Part shown: one piece after another, positions 17,986 through 26,832 of the stretch | Layout of the letters: every line of letters starts with the position of its first letter | Position numbering within the stretch: position 1 is the stretch's first letter | Assembly (NCBI RefSeq): GCF_002946835.1 | Contig: NZ_CP026652.1 | Span: 4,030,001 to 4,094,000, forward strand | Reading direction: 5' to 3' | Length of the DNA stretch: 64,000 nucleotides | Source: Streptomyces dengpaensis | Lineage (GTDB): Bacteria; Actinomycetota; Actinomycetes; Streptomycetales; Streptomycetaceae | Position numbers and translations under genes: made by a program | Notes under the pieces: model-generated | Told to the model about the DNA's origin: nothing | The model's database searches: none | Seen by the model: the letters and a program-made list of their open reading frames with translations, nothing else

Positions 17986-18086
17986 GTTTTCGCCCCCTCC
18001 GCCCCTGCCCGTCCCGTATCTGGGGGCTGCCGCCCCCAGACCCCCTGTCGCGCTTCGCACTCGTCCTCAAACGCCGGACGGGCTGA
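17986..18086. repeat. dispersed Streptomyces intergenic repeat, copy 4
   Basis: The order CCCCCTCCGCCCCTGCCCGT, hairpin CTGGGGGCTGCCGCCCCCAG, then CTCAAACGCCGGACGGGCTG, is the fullest form of the family. It lies between the converging genes ending at 17962 and 18094. Confidence 0.88.
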
Positions 18087-18093
18087 AACCCCT

Positions 18094-18591
18094 TCAGTTC
18101 CCCCCGAATGTCTCCGCGCGGTGCGCCCGCCAGCGCTCCATCATGGCCTCGACCTCCCCCTCCATGAACTCGAAGAAGGCGAGGGTCTCCGCGATCCGGG
18201 CGCCCGCCGGGGTGTCCGCGCCCAGGCTGGCGACCCCCTCGCGCAGCGCGTCCTCCCAGCGTTTCATGATCGCCTCGCGGTTGGTGAGCGCCTCGTACCA
18301 CTGGTCGCTGTGCACGCGGTACCGCTCCCGGCGCGAACCGGGCTCCCGCTCGCGCGACACCATGTGCACCTGTGCCAGATAGCGCACCGCGCCGGAGACC
18401 GCCGCCGGGCTGATCTGCAGCTGTTCGCCGAGCTCGACCGAGGTCAGGGCGCCCGTGTCGGAGGCGAGCAGCGCCCCGAAGACCCGGGACGCCATCCGTG
18501 GCATCCCGGCCTCGACCATCTGCGCCGCGAAGTGCTCGACGAACCGCGAGACCGCTTCCGCGTCCCGCCCCGCCGCCGTCGGCTCTGCCAT
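18094..18591 (-). CDS. GbsR/MarR family transcriptional regulator
   Basis: This 165-residue winged-helix regulator has the recognition region SVELGEQLQISPAAVSGAVRYL followed by a wing (REREPGSRRERYRV) and a C-terminal dimerisation helix pair (ETLAFFEFMEGEVEAMMERW). It is transcribed away from an ABC exporter, with 104 bp between the two starts. That gap holds a perfect dyad right before the exporter start, so it most likely represses the exporter and perhaps itself. Confidence 0.88.
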   Translation of the reverse strand: MAEPTAAGRDAEAVSRFVEHFAAQMVEAGMPRMASRVFGALLASDTGALTSVELGEQLQISPAAVSGAVRYLAQVHMVSREREPGSRRERYRVHSDQWYEALTNREAIMKRWEDALREGVASLGADTPAGARIAETLAFFEFMEGEVEAMMERWRAHRAETFGGN

Positions 18592-18672
18592 CCCTCGATC
18601 ATCTCCCCTGGTCGTACGCCGTTCTCAAGTCTATCCCTGCTTTTATATGCTTCCTTAACTTCACAAATTTCT

Positions 18673-18689
18673 GAACGTAACGTACGTTC
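18673..18689. promoter_or_regulatory. candidate operator of the MarR-type regulator
   Basis: GAACGTA and TACGTTC form a perfect 7-bp inverted repeat with a 3-bp spacer, ending 6 bases before the ATG of the ABC ATPase gene. An AT-rich stretch just upstream (18640-18670) is a plausible promoter. Binding here would block transcription or translation initiation. Confidence 0.7.
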
Positions 18690-18695
18690 TGAACC

Positions 18696-19619
18696 ATGAC
18701 GAAGGCAATCACCGTCTCCGGACTGCACAAGTCGTTCGGCAAGACGCACGCTCTGGACGGTCTCGACCTGGACGTCGAGACCGGCGAGGTCCACGGCTTC
18801 CTCGGCCCGAACGGCGCCGGGAAGTCCACCACCATCCGGGTCCTGCTGGGCCTGCTGCGCGCCGACTCGGGCGCGGCGCAACTGCTGGGCCGGGACCCGT
18901 GGGCGGACGCGGTGGAACTGCATCGCCGGGTCGCCTACGTCCCCGGTGACGTGACCTTGTGGCGCAACCTCTCCGGAGGCGAGGTCATCGACCTGTACGG
19001 CCGTCTGCGCGGGGGCCTGGACAAGGCCCGGCGCGCCGACCTGATCGAACGCTTCGAGCTCGACCCCACCAAGAAGGGGCGCACGTACTCGAAGGGCAAC
19101 CGCCAGAAGGTCGCCCTCGTCGCCGCCTTCGCGTCGGACGTCGACCTGCTCATCCTCGACGAGCCCACCTCGGGCCTCGACCCGCTGATGGAGGAGGTCT
19201 TCCAGCGGTGCGTGGAGGAGGAGCGGCAGCGCGGCCGCACGATCCTGCTGTCGAGCCACATCCTGAGCGAGGTCGAGGAACTCTGCGACCGCGTGAGCAT
19301 CATCCGCAAGGGCGTCACGGTGGAGACGGGCTCCCTGGCCGACCTGCGCCACCTGACCCGTACGAGCGTCACCGCCGAACTTGAGGGCCCGCCCAACGGG
19401 CTGGCGTCGCTGCCCGGCGTGCACGACCTCGACGTACGGGGACAGCGGGTGCGGCTGCAGGTCGACACGGACAAGCTGGACGCCGTACTGCGCTCCCTCA
19501 CCGAGTCGGGCGTACGGTCGCTGACCTCGACGCCGCCGACGCTGGATGAGCTTTTCCTGCGGCACTACCAGGAGGACGTACGGGCCGCGGCCCCCTCGGA
19601 AGGGGCGATGGCCCGATGA
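18696..19619 (+). CDS. ABC transporter ATP-binding protein (drug/lipid exporter type)
   Basis: This 307-residue ABC ATPase has Walker [11 protein letters not shown] (about 35-45), a Q-loop region with VAYVPGD, a signature of the [11 protein letters not shown] form, Walker [15 protein letters not shown] and the switch histidine in [13 protein letters not shown]. The C-terminal third (about 220-300) is the DUF4162-like extension seen in DrrA/CcmA-type exporters. It overlaps the permease gene by 4 bases (ATGA). The dyad before its start and the divergent MarR-type gene suggest substrate-induced export. Confidence 0.95.
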   Translation: MTKAITVSGLHKSFGKTHALDGLDLDVETGEVHGFLGPNGAGKSTTIRVLLGLLRADSGAAQLLGRDPWADAVELHRRVAYVPGDVTLWRNLSGGEVIDLYGRLRGGLDKARRADLIERFELDPTKKGRTYSKGNRQKVALVAAFASDVDLLILDEPTSGLDPLMEEVFQRCVEEERQRGRTILLSSHILSEVEELCDRVSIIRKGVTVETGSLADLRHLTRTSVTAELEGPPNGLASLPGVHDLDVRGQRVRLQVDTDKLDAVLRSLTESGVRSLTSTPPTLDELFLRHYQEDVRAAAPSEGAMAR

Positions 19620-21088
19620 CCGCCGCGACCTCGGCCGTACGGGCGGAGCCCCGGGGATCCCGCCAACTGGCCGGAACCGGGACGCTCTTGAGGTTCGCGC
19701 TGCGGCGCGACCGCCTGATGATGCCGCTCTGGGCCGGCGTGATCGGCCTGATGGTGGTCTCCATGCCGAACTCGCTGGAGACCATCTACAGCACCCCGGC
19801 CGAACGCGCCGACGTGGCACAGCAGATGCTCGGCAACAGCTCCCTGCGCGCCATGTACGGACCGGTGTTCAGCGACTCGCTCGGCGGACTCACCGCCTGG
19901 CGCATCGGCGCCTACGCCGGGGTGTTCGCCGCGATCATGAGCCTGCTCATCGTCGTACGGCACACCCGGGACGAGGAGGAGAGCGGGCGGCAGGAACTCA
20001 TCTCGTCGGCCATGGTGGGACGCCGGGCCCCGCTGACGGCCGCGCTGCTGGCGGCGTTCGTCGCGAACGGCGCCCTCGCGCTGCTGATCGCGGGCGGGCT
20101 CGCCGGGCAGGGCGGTTCCGGGGCACTGGCGCTTGGTCTCGCCACCGCCGGGGTCGGCATGGTCTTCGCCACGATGGCGGCGATCGTCGCCCAGCTGACG
20201 GAGAGCGCGCGGCTCGCGAAGGGGCTGACGGGCGGGCTGCTCGGCGCGGCCTTCGTCCTGAAGGCGGTCGGCGACTCCGCGACGACCGACGGATCGTCGC
20301 CCCTGACCTGGATCTCCCCGGTGGGATGGCTGGAGGAGATGCGGTCCTTCGCCGACGAACGCTGGTGGGTGCTGCTCCTGTTCATCGCGGCGGTCGCCGT
20401 GCAGGGCGCGGCCGCCTACGAGCTCGCCGGGCGGCGCGATATCGGCATGAGCTTCCTGCCGACCCGGCCGGGACCCGCCGCCGGGCGGCTCGGTACGGCC
20501 GGGGCGCTGGCCTGGCGGCTGCAACGGGGTGCCGTGCTCGGCTGGAGCCTCGGGTTCCTTGCCGCCGGGGCCGCGTTCGGCGGGATGACGAAGGGGGCCT
20601 CGGACCTGGTCGGGGACAACGACAAGACCCGCGAGATCATCGAGCGGATGGGCGGGCAGTCCGGGGTCACGGACGCCTTCCTCGCCACGATGGTGGGGAT
20701 GCTGGGCATGGTCGCCGCGCTGTACGTGGTGTCCTCCGTGCTGCGGCTGCACGGCGAGGAGACCTCCCAGCGGGCCGAACCCGTCCTGGCGAACGCGGTC
20801 GGCCGGCTGAGCTGGGCCTCCGGGCATCTCGCCATCGCCTTCGGCGGCACCGTCCTCATCATGCTGCTCGGCGGCCTCGGTCTGGCCCTCGGCTACGGCG
20901 ACGACTTCGGGGCCATCCTCGGCGCCTGCCTCGTCCAGCTGCCGGCGATCTGGGCGCTGGGCGCGCTGGCGCTACTGCTGTACGGGGTCTCCCCTCAGCT
21001 CGCCCCCGCTTCCTGGGCCGCGGCGGGCCTCGCCCTCCTCCTCGGCTGGAAATCGGCCCCGCCCTCAACGTCCCCCAGACCGTCATGA
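19616..21088 (+). CDS. ABC exporter permease, C-terminus frameshifted
   Basis: The open frame gives 490 residues with about 11 hydrophobic helices, in the two-half arrangement of exporter permeases in the same class as tetronasin-type (TnrB3-like) systems: each half starts with a cytoplasmic [20 protein letters not shown] segment. After LALLLGW at 21049 the frame breaks into [11 protein letters not shown] and stops. The plus-one frame continues with [20 protein letters not shown] and one more membrane helix to 21231. One missing G in the TGGAAATC run would explain it. The encoded protein lacks the last helix unless this is a sequencing error. Confidence 0.88.
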   Translation: MTAATSAVRAEPRGSRQLAGTGTLLRFALRRDRLMMPLWAGVIGLMVVSMPNSLETIYSTPAERADVAQQMLGNSSLRAMYGPVFSDSLGGLTAWRIGAYAGVFAAIMSLLIVVRHTRDEEESGRQELISSAMVGRRAPLTAALLAAFVANGALALLIAGGLAGQGGSGALALGLATAGVGMVFATMAAIVAQLTESARLAKGLTGGLLGAAFVLKAVGDSATTDGSSPLTWISPVGWLEEMRSFADERWWVLLLFIAAVAVQGAAAYELAGRRDIGMSFLPTRPGPAAGRLGTAGALAWRLQRGAVLGWSLGFLAAGAAFGGMTKGASDLVGDNDKTREIIERMGGQSGVTDAFLATMVGMLGMVAALYVVSSVLRLHGEETSQRAEPVLANAVGRLSWASGHLAIAFGGTVLIMLLGGLGLALGYGDDFGAILGACLVQLPAIWALGALALLLYGVSPQLAPASWAAAGLALLLGWKSAPPSTSPRPS

Positions 21089-21231
21089 ACCTCTCGCCCT
21101 TCGGTCACCTTCCCAAGCTGCCGGGCGGCGAGATGGCGTGGATGCCGGTGGTGGTTCTGACGGCCATCGCCGTCGCGCTGACGGCCGCGGGGCTCGCGGG
21201 ACTGCGGCGGCGGGACATCACCACCGGCTGA
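21049..21231 (+). pseudogene. displaced 3' end of the ABC permease gene
   Basis: This out-of-frame segment encodes the conserved end of exporter permeases (LSPFGHLPKLPGGEM, then a membrane helix VVVLTAIAVALTAAGLAGL and the basic end RRRDITTG). It has no start of its own and belongs to the permease at 19616, separated by a one-base frameshift near 21047-21050. Confidence 0.85.
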
Positions 21232-21339
21232 CATCACCGCCCGGACAATGTCGTCATCACCATCTGGAGGGAACCCTCCCGGCGCCCTGTGCGGGTCAGC
21301 TCCCACCATGGGACAACGCGCGCAGGCCGCCGTCGGAGT

Positions 21340-21936
21340 TCAGTCGACGTACTGCTTGAGGTCCTCGGTGTCGAGTTCGATGCCGACAGGGTCGGGGAGA
21401 GTCACCTTGCCGCCGAGCCGGACCACGTGGATGTCCCGGTATCCGTCTTCCATGTCGGGGTCGCTGTGCACGAGGATCGAGAGGTTGTCGCGGTCGATCA
21501 GCAAGTAGACCGGGATGCCTGCCTCCGCGTAGGTCCGGGGCTTCTCCAGCCGGTCGCGGTTGTGGGTGTCCGCGTCGTACGACGTGATCTCGACCGCCAT
21601 CAGCACGCCCTTGGCGTCGGCCCAGTCGCCCTGTCCACCGAAGTGACCCACTGGTGCGAGCAGGGCGTCGGGCCGGGCGCGCCCCCTGCGGTACGCCTCG
21701 ACCTTCAGCCCCTGATTCGTCGTGTTGAGGGTGAGCTCGGGCCGCGCCTGCTTGCACTGGAAGACCAACCACATCGCGATCTCGCCGTGGTTGCCATTCG
21801 TCACCTTCTTGACCCCGATCCGTCCGCCGATGAACTCGAAACTGACGGTCTCGTCCTCATGGGCGGCGAATTCGGCGATCCGCTCGAACATTGCCACGGA
21901 CATCTGAGACGACGTGCGCTCTGCCATAACCGTCAT
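21340..21936 (-). CDS. Uma2 family (DUF820) restriction-endonuclease-fold protein
   Basis: The 198-residue protein has the PD-(D/E)XK-type Uma2 pattern: a FEFIGGRIGVKKVTNGNHGE start, RPDALLAPVGHFGGQ, then AVEITSYDADTHNRDRLEKP and IPVYLLIDRD. The substrate of this very common actinobacterial family is unknown. I place the start at the ATG at 21936, 4 bases after a run of eight Gs; a second ATG at 21927 is possible. A paralogue lies at 52776. It stands alone after the P450 gene on the same strand, without apparent coupling. Confidence 0.85.
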   Translation of the reverse strand: MTVMAERTSSQMSVAMFERIAEFAAHEDETVSFEFIGGRIGVKKVTNGNHGEIAMWLVFQCKQARPELTLNTTNQGLKVEAYRRGRARPDALLAPVGHFGGQGDWADAKGVLMAVEITSYDADTHNRDRLEKPRTYAEAGIPVYLLIDRDNLSILVHSDPDMEDGYRDIHVVRLGGKVTLPDPVGIELDTEDLKQYVD

Positions 21937-22025
21937 GGTGCCCCCCCCATCACAGGCAGGCACCAGCTTGGCAAGCCACTCGCGACGATCGGTCGGAATC
22001 GCTCGGCGATCAGCCGAACGGCTGA

Positions 22026-23231
22026 TCACCCCACCTCCACGCTCACCCCCTCCAACCCCCGGATGACGAAGTTCGGCTTCCGCTTCGGCTCCGCGACCAG
22101 CCGCAGCGTCGGCGCCCTCTCAAGCAACGCCGCCATCGACGCCGCCAGCTCGATCCGGGCCAGCGGCGCGCCGATGCAGTAGTGGATGCCGGCGCTGAAG
22201 GAGATGTGCGGGTTGTCCTCGCGCGTCAGATCCAGCTGCCCCGGCTCGGCGAAGACCTCCGGGTCGTGGTTGGCGGAGCCGAAGAGCAGGGCGATCTCCG
22301 CGCCCCGGGGGATGGTCGTACCGTCGATCTCGATCTCCTCCAGGACCCAGCGCTCGAAGAGCTGGAGGGGCGTGTCGTAGCGCATCAGCTCTTCGACAGC
22401 CCTGGGGATCAGGGAGTGGTCCGCACGCAGGGCCGCCAGCTGCTCGGGGTGGCGGAACAGCGCCCACCAGCCGTTCACCGTCGCGTTCACCGTCGCCTCG
22501 TGCCCCGCGTTCAGCAGCAGCACGCAGGTCGAGATCATCTCCTGCTCCGTCAGCCGGTCGCCCTCGTCGTACGCCGCGATCAGACCGGAGATCAGGTCGT
22601 CACCGGGTGCCGTACGGCGGGCCGCGATCAGCTCCCGCAGATACTCCGTGAACCCGACCGACGCACGCACCGCCTTCGCCGCCGTCTCCTCCGACGGGTT
22701 CAGCTCGTACATCCCGCAGATGTCCGCCGACCAGGGGCGGAGCTGATCGCGGTCCGTCTCCGGGATGCCGAGCATCTCCGCGATCACCGCCACCGGGAGC
22801 GGCTCCGCCACGTCCGTGAGCAGATCGCCGCCGCCCGCCTCCACCAGAGCCGACACCAGGTCGTCCGCCAGGCCGTGCACGTACGGCTTGAGCCGCTCCA
22901 CCGTGCGCGGAGTGAACGCCTTCGACACCAAGCGCCGGATACGGGTGTGGTCGGGCGGCTCCAGGTCGAGCATTCCGTGGTCGTTCAGGACGTGGAACGG
23001 CTCGTGCTCGGGCGGCGGCGCCGTGCGCCCGAAGTCCTCGTGCGCGAAGCGGTGCTGGTACGTCCGGCCGAGGCGGCGGTCCCGCAGCAGCGCCGAGACG
23101 TCCGCGTGGCGCGGGACCAGCCACTGGTTGCTGGGCTCGTAGTAGTGCACGCGACCGCGACCGCGCAGCTCGCCGTAAGCGGGGTAGGGGTCCGCGACGA
23201 ACGCCGGGTCCCAGGGGTCGAAGGCTGCCAT
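22026..23231 (-). CDS. cytochrome P450
   Basis: This 401-residue soluble bacterial class I P450 has an I-helix with the oxygen-activation motif AGHEATVN near residue 240 (the usual AGxET Thr is Thr in position), an ExxR-like segment ELMRYDTPLQ, and the heme loop FSAGIHYCIGAPLARIE with cysteine 352 as iron ligand. No ferredoxin or reductase gene is adjacent, so redox partners must be elsewhere. The substrate is unknown; the overall sequence is of the CYP107/CYP105-like kind common in Streptomyces. Confidence 0.93.
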   Translation of the reverse strand: MAAFDPWDPAFVADPYPAYGELRGRGRVHYYEPSNQWLVPRHADVSALLRDRRLGRTYQHRFAHEDFGRTAPPPEHEPFHVLNDHGMLDLEPPDHTRIRRLVSKAFTPRTVERLKPYVHGLADDLVSALVEAGGGDLLTDVAEPLPVAVIAEMLGIPETDRDQLRPWSADICGMYELNPSEETAAKAVRASVGFTEYLRELIAARRTAPGDDLISGLIAAYDEGDRLTEQEMISTCVLLLNAGHEATVNATVNGWWALFRHPEQLAALRADHSLIPRAVEELMRYDTPLQLFERWVLEEIEIDGTTIPRGAEIALLFGSANHDPEVFAEPGQLDLTREDNPHISFSAGIHYCIGAPLARIELAASMAALLERAPTLRLVAEPKRKPNFVIRGLEGVSVEVG

Positions 23232-23300
23232 GCCGGGACGCTAGCCCGGCGTCCCCGTCTCTGACCAGGGGGGTCTCACCGCGACTGCCCCTTCATCGGC

Positions 23301-23340
23301 CTGGGGGTCCGGCCAGGGGGTCCGGCCAGGGGGTCTCACC
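23301..23340. repeat. 13-bp tandem repeats between P450 and response regulator genes
   Basis: Three adjacent units of the form CAGGGGGTCCGGC (the last ending CTCAC) fill the space upstream of the P450 gene. A related CAGGGGGGTCTCACC copy lies at 23266-23280. No function is evident. Confidence 0.7.
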
Positions 23341-23358
23341 GTGAGTCCCCTTCCCCCG

Positions 23359-24126
23359 TCACCTCGGCGTCACCAGCCGCGCCTCGTACGCGAACACCGC
23401 CGCCTGCGTGCGGTCCCGCAGGCCCAGCTTCACCAGGATGCGGCTCACATGGGTCTTGATCGTGGACTCGGCGACGACGAGACGCCCCGCGATCTCCGCG
23501 TTCGACAGCCCCTGGGCGATGAGGACCAGCACCTCGGTCTCCCGCTCGGTCAGGTCGCCGTACGCCGCCCGCGCCGTGGCCGGGAGCCGGGGCGCGTCCG
23601 CCAGCTTGGAGAACTCGGTGATCAGTCGCCTGGTGACGGAGGGCGCGAGGAGCGCCTCGCCGGCCGCCACCACCCTGACCCCGTCGGCGAGTTGGCGCGC
23701 CGAGGCATCCTTGAGCAGGAAGCCGGAGGCTCCCGCGCGCAGCGCCTGGTACACGTACTCGTCGAGGTCGAACGTCGTCAGCACCAGCACCTTCGCGGCA
23801 CCGTCCGCGGCGACGATCTCCCGGGTCGCCTCGATCCCGTTCATCTCCGGCATACGGATGTCCATCAGGACGACGTCCGGGGCGAGTTCGCGGATCCGCT
23901 CGACCGCGTCCCGGCCGTTCACCGCCTCGCCGACAACCTCGATGTCCGGCATCGCGCCGAGCAGTACGGAGAAGCCCTCACGGACCATGACCTGGTCGTC
24001 GGCGATCAGGACGCGGATGGTGGCGTCCGTTGTCCCGTCCGTCGTCCCGTCCGTTGTCCCGTCCGTCGTCCGGCCCGTTGTGCCGTCCGTCGAGCCGCCG
24101 GTCGTACCGTTCGTGCCGTTCGTCAT
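23359..24126 (-). CDS. LuxR (NarL/FixJ) family response regulator
   Basis: The 255-residue protein has a receiver domain from about residue 35 (VLIADDQVMVREGF), the phosphoacceptor aspartate in VVLMDIRMPEMNGIEAT and the lysine in GFLLKDASARQ. A NarL-type helix-turn-helix follows (LTEREVLVLIAQGLSNAEIA-like, then VAESTIKTHVSRIL). The first 34 residues are an unusual Thr/Gly/Asp tract made by 12-bp repeats. It overlaps the upstream kinase frame by 4 bases, as normal for a two-component pair, but that kinase has lost its core, so the regulator is probably orphaned or works with another kinase. Confidence 0.92.
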   Translation of the reverse strand: MTNGTNGTTGGSTDGTTGRTTDGTTDGTTDGTTDATIRVLIADDQVMVREGFSVLLGAMPDIEVVGEAVNGRDAVERIRELAPDVVLMDIRMPEMNGIEATREIVAADGAAKVLVLTTFDLDEYVYQALRAGASGFLLKDASARQLADGVRVVAAGEALLAPSVTRRLITEFSKLADAPRLPATARAAYGDLTERETEVLVLIAQGLSNAEIAGRLVVAESTIKTHVSRILVKLGLRDRTQAAVFAYEARLVTPR

Positions 24127-24416
24127 CCGGACTCCTCCGCTGCCGGTACCGGCAGGAAGACCGCCACCTCGTATCCCCCGTCGTCCGTCTCGCCCGCCGT
24201 CATCTCGCCGTCCAGCATCGTGACCCGCTCACGCATGCCCGTGATGCCGTGCCCCGCGCCGTGCGTGGACTTCGTCAGGCTCGTCGCCGGCGCCGGGCCG
24301 TTGTCCTGGCGCAGACCGCGCAGGGCGTCTGCGGCGAGCCGGTACTCCGGGCTGCGCGGCTTGGAGCGCCCGCCCGGGGGTGCGGTCTGCGTCTGGGTCG
24401 TCTCGGTCACGCTCAC
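24123..24416 (-). pseudogene. histidine kinase gene with large in-frame internal deletion
   Basis: The 97-residue frame starts at GTG 24416 with an N-terminus typical of Streptomyces NarX-like kinases (EYRLAADALRGLRQD). It then jumps directly into the very end of the HATPase domain (GAGHGITGMRERVTMLDGEM, then GGYEVAVFLPVP). The membrane helices, the DHp helix with the histidine and most of the ATP-binding domain are missing; a normal member has roughly 400 residues. The join falls near 24300-24306 in CAGGACAACGG. It overlaps the response regulator start by 4 bases, so the remnant may still couple its translation. Confidence 0.75.
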
Positions 24417-24534
24417 GAAGGTAGGGCGTCGTGGGGGTCCTGGTCGTCACCTGCGAGGAGGGTCCTTGTGGATCCGTCTCAGGTACTACGGGTAGGGGGC
24501 GGGCGTCCTTTCGCTGTCCGCCGGTGGGTGGGTC

Positions 24535-24647
24535 GGGGCCGTGCCGGTACATCCGCCCGTCGTGGCCGGTGGATCAGACGTGGGATTACAGGAACCGTCT
24601 CCAGATCCGAACGGGGCGACGGGCATGTGATGTACCGGCACGGCCCC
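24535..24647 (+). mobile_element. 113-bp MITE-like element, copy A
   Basis: The element begins GGGGCCGTGCCGGTACATC and ends with the exact complement. The inverted repeats continue inward as CGCCCGTCG / CGACGGGC with a small offset. The 113-bp unit carries no ORF. A second copy of equal length lies inverted at 27065, and similarity extends about 30 bp outside on both sides. This is the form of a non-autonomous miniature transposable element or a mobile structured repeat. I see no clear target-site duplication. Confidence 0.65.
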
Positions 24648-24696
24648 TCCCGTGCGCTGGCGACTGCGGGTGCGTAGGGGCGCGCGCCCAGACCTT

Positions 24697-25066
24697 TTAG
24701 CCCGTCCGGCGTTCGCGGGCGGCGCAACCAGCCGCGCCCCCACCCACCCCGGCCGGCGAAGGTGGTTTTTCAGCCCTTCCGGCGTTCGAGGACGAGACGA
24801 CGAACCGCACCCCCCACCCACCCCGACTCCTCCGCCTCTCCCGCCCACCCCGCCGCGCCTCCACCCTGGCCGGCGAAGGTGGTCTTCTTTAGCCCGTCCG
24901 GCGTTCGAGGACGAGGCCGTTCAGGCCGAAGCGGGGGTCTGGGGGCGGCAGCCCCCAGGGACGGTGGGGGTCCCCCCCCGCTCTGGGGGTACCTCCCAGG
25001 CCCTTAAGACACTGGGGGAGAAGCCGAGAGTGGGGGAGGGTAGGGGCGGAGGGGGCGAAAACCCGG
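24697..25066. repeat. cluster of dispersed intergenic repeats between the kinase remnant and TetR gene
   Basis: Three cores of the type AGCCC(g/t)TCCGGCGTTCG lie at about 24698, 24772 and 24892. After the last come the hairpin CTGGGGGCGGCAGCCCCCAG, a second module GGGGGTACCTCCCAGGCCC...CACTGGGGGAG, and the GTAGGGGCGGAGGGGGCGAA end. Together with element A these fill the 673-bp gene-free stretch 24417-25089. This is the densest repeat cluster in the window. Confidence 0.8.
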
Positions 25067-25089
25067 CTGGCCCATACCGCCGCGCAGGG

Positions 25090-25695
25090 TCACCCGACGA
25101 CGTACACCCCAGCCGCCGCGGCGGCAACGGCGGCCTCGGCCGCACGGTCGGCGGCGGCGGCATCCGGAGCCACCCCGGTGGTGAGCAGGGTGTAGTAGAG
25201 GGGAGCCGAAACCGCCCGAACGACGAGCGCGGCATCGGTCCCCACCGGCAACTCCCCGCGAGCGACCCCCTGTTCCACACACGGCACCCACTCAGCGACC
25301 CGCACCTCATAGAACCGCCGCAAGGCCTCCGCCGTACGAGAGTCGGACGTCGCCGCGGCGATGACCGCCCGGAACAAGGCCCCCTGCCGAGGATCGGCCA
25401 GCGTCCGCCGCACCAGCGCGGCATTGGCCCGAAGATCCCCGAGCACGCTCCCCGTCTCCGTACGGGGAACCGACTGCTCGGCCATATCGCTGAGCAGATC
25501 GGCGACCAGCCCCGTCACCGACCCCCACCGCCGGTACACCGTCGTCTTCCCCACCTCGGCCCGCCGTGCCACATCGGCCAGATCGAGATGCGCGAACCCC
25601 TGTTCGGCGAGCACATCCCCGGCAGCCCGCAACACGGCCGTACGGACACGCGCAGTACGGCCCCCAGGACGTACGGTGCCGGGTTCGGCGGACAT
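25090..25695 (-). CDS. TetR/AcrR family transcriptional regulator
   Basis: The protein has 201 residues. The N-terminal helix-turn-helix is clear (AVLRAAGDVLAEQGFAHLDL, then VARRAEVGKTTVYRRWGSV), with a C-terminal all-helical ligand domain of the TetR_C_11-like kind (ALFRAVIAAATSDSRTAEAL). It is divergent from the formamidase-like hydrolase with 185 bp between starts and is the natural candidate for its repressor. No perfect operator dyad was found; the AT-richer segment near 25735-25770 is where I would look. Confidence 0.9.
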   Translation of the reverse strand: MSAEPGTVRPGGRTARVRTAVLRAAGDVLAEQGFAHLDLADVARRAEVGKTTVYRRWGSVTGLVADLLSDMAEQSVPRTETGSVLGDLRANAALVRRTLADPRQGALFRAVIAAATSDSRTAEALRRFYEVRVAEWVPCVEQGVARGELPVGTDAALVVRAVSAPLYYTLLTTGVAPDAAAADRAAEAAVAAAAAGVYVVG

Positions 25696-25880
25696 GACGA
25701 CCTCCTTCGGCCGGGTATGCGGACGCTACCTTCAGCGTAACGAGACGACAGAACCGTTTAACCCTCACCGAGCGTGACAACCCCGTGTAGACGCACGTCA
25801 CAGGCCTGATACCGTCCCCTGCCAACGGCCGAACTCTTCCCTGGTCCGCCAAATCCGTTTCACCGCTGAGAGGTTGGAGC

Positions 25881-26771
25881 ATGCAGGACGACGCCGCAGC
25901 CCGGCACGACGACGCCGTACAGCGCGACGCGGCGGAAGAGGCGTCAGCCTTCTCGCACCCGCCCGTCGACCCCGACGTCACCGTCGCGTACGGCGACCAC
26001 CCCGACCAGATCATCGACTTCTACGCCCCGCGCGAGCCCGACCCCGCGGTCCTCGCCCCCCTCGTAGTCATCCTGCACGGCGGCGCCTGGCGTGCCCCGT
26101 ACGACCGCCGCCACGTCACCCCGTTCGCGGATTTCCTGGCCCGCCGTGGTTTCGCCGTGGCGAACGTCGAGTACCGCCGTGGCGCTGAGGACACCGGCGC
26201 GGGCCCGGTCGCGGGCCGCTGGCCGGACACCTTCGACGACGTCGCGGCCGCGCTCGACGCGCTGCCCGCCCTCGTACGCGAGAGCCTCCCGCAGGCCGAC
26301 CCCCGCCGCACGGTGGTCACGGGCCACTCGGCGGGCGGCCACCTCGCCCTGTGGGCCGCCGCCCGGCATGTCCTGCCCGCCAACGCCCCCTGGCGCACCG
26401 ACCGGCCCGCCCTCCTGCGCGGCGTCGTCGCCCTCGCCCCCATCGCGGACTTCCAGCTCGCGGACAAGCTCGACGTCTGCAGCGGGGCGGCCCGTCAACT
26501 CCTGGGCGGGGACGGTGCGTTCGCGGAGCGCCTGCCGTACGCCGACCCGGTTCAGCTCCTCCCCACCGGCATCGCCACCACCCTTGTACAGGGCCGCACC
26601 GACATCGTCGTCCCGCAGGCGGTCGCCGAGGCGTACGCCGACGCCGCCGCCAAGGCGGGTGAGGTGGTCGGCCTGACGCTCCTGGAGGATGTCGGCCACT
26701 TCCCCCTGATCGACCCGGCGGCGGACGCGTGCGCGGTGGTGGCCGAGGAGATCGCCCAGCTGGCCTGGTGA
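25881..26771 (+). CDS. alpha/beta hydrolase, probable kynurenine formamidase
   Basis: The 296-residue hydrolase has the oxyanion-hole motif LHGGAWRAP (about residue 66), the nucleophile elbow GHSAGGHLALWAA (about 149), an acidic residue in TDIVVPQ and the catalytic histidine in VGHFPLID near the end. HGG(A/S)W is typical of arylformamidases and related esterases. Kynureninase and tryptophan dioxygenase lie 450 bp downstream on the other strand. Hydrolysis of N-formylkynurenine would complete that pathway, but a general esterase cannot be excluded. The ATG at 25881 follows GAGAGGTTGGAGC. Confidence 0.75.
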   Translation: MQDDAAARHDDAVQRDAAEEASAFSHPPVDPDVTVAYGDHPDQIIDFYAPREPDPAVLAPLVVILHGGAWRAPYDRRHVTPFADFLARRGFAVANVEYRRGAEDTGAGPVAGRWPDTFDDVAAALDALPALVRESLPQADPRRTVVTGHSAGGHLALWAAARHVLPANAPWRTDRPALLRGVVALAPIADFQLADKLDVCSGAARQLLGGDGAFAERLPYADPVQLLPTGIATTLVQGRTDIVVPQAVAEAYADAAAKAGEVVGLTLLEDVGHFPLIDPAADACAVVAEEIAQLAW

Positions 26772-26832
26772 TCCATCAGCCGCGCTGGACAGTGCTGAGC
26801 GGGAATCCGCCGCTGCCGCCGCCTCGCATGCA

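Noticed and set aside
21340..21936. restriction-modification system
   Set aside because: Uma2 has a nuclease-type fold, but no methyltransferase or specificity gene is near either copy.
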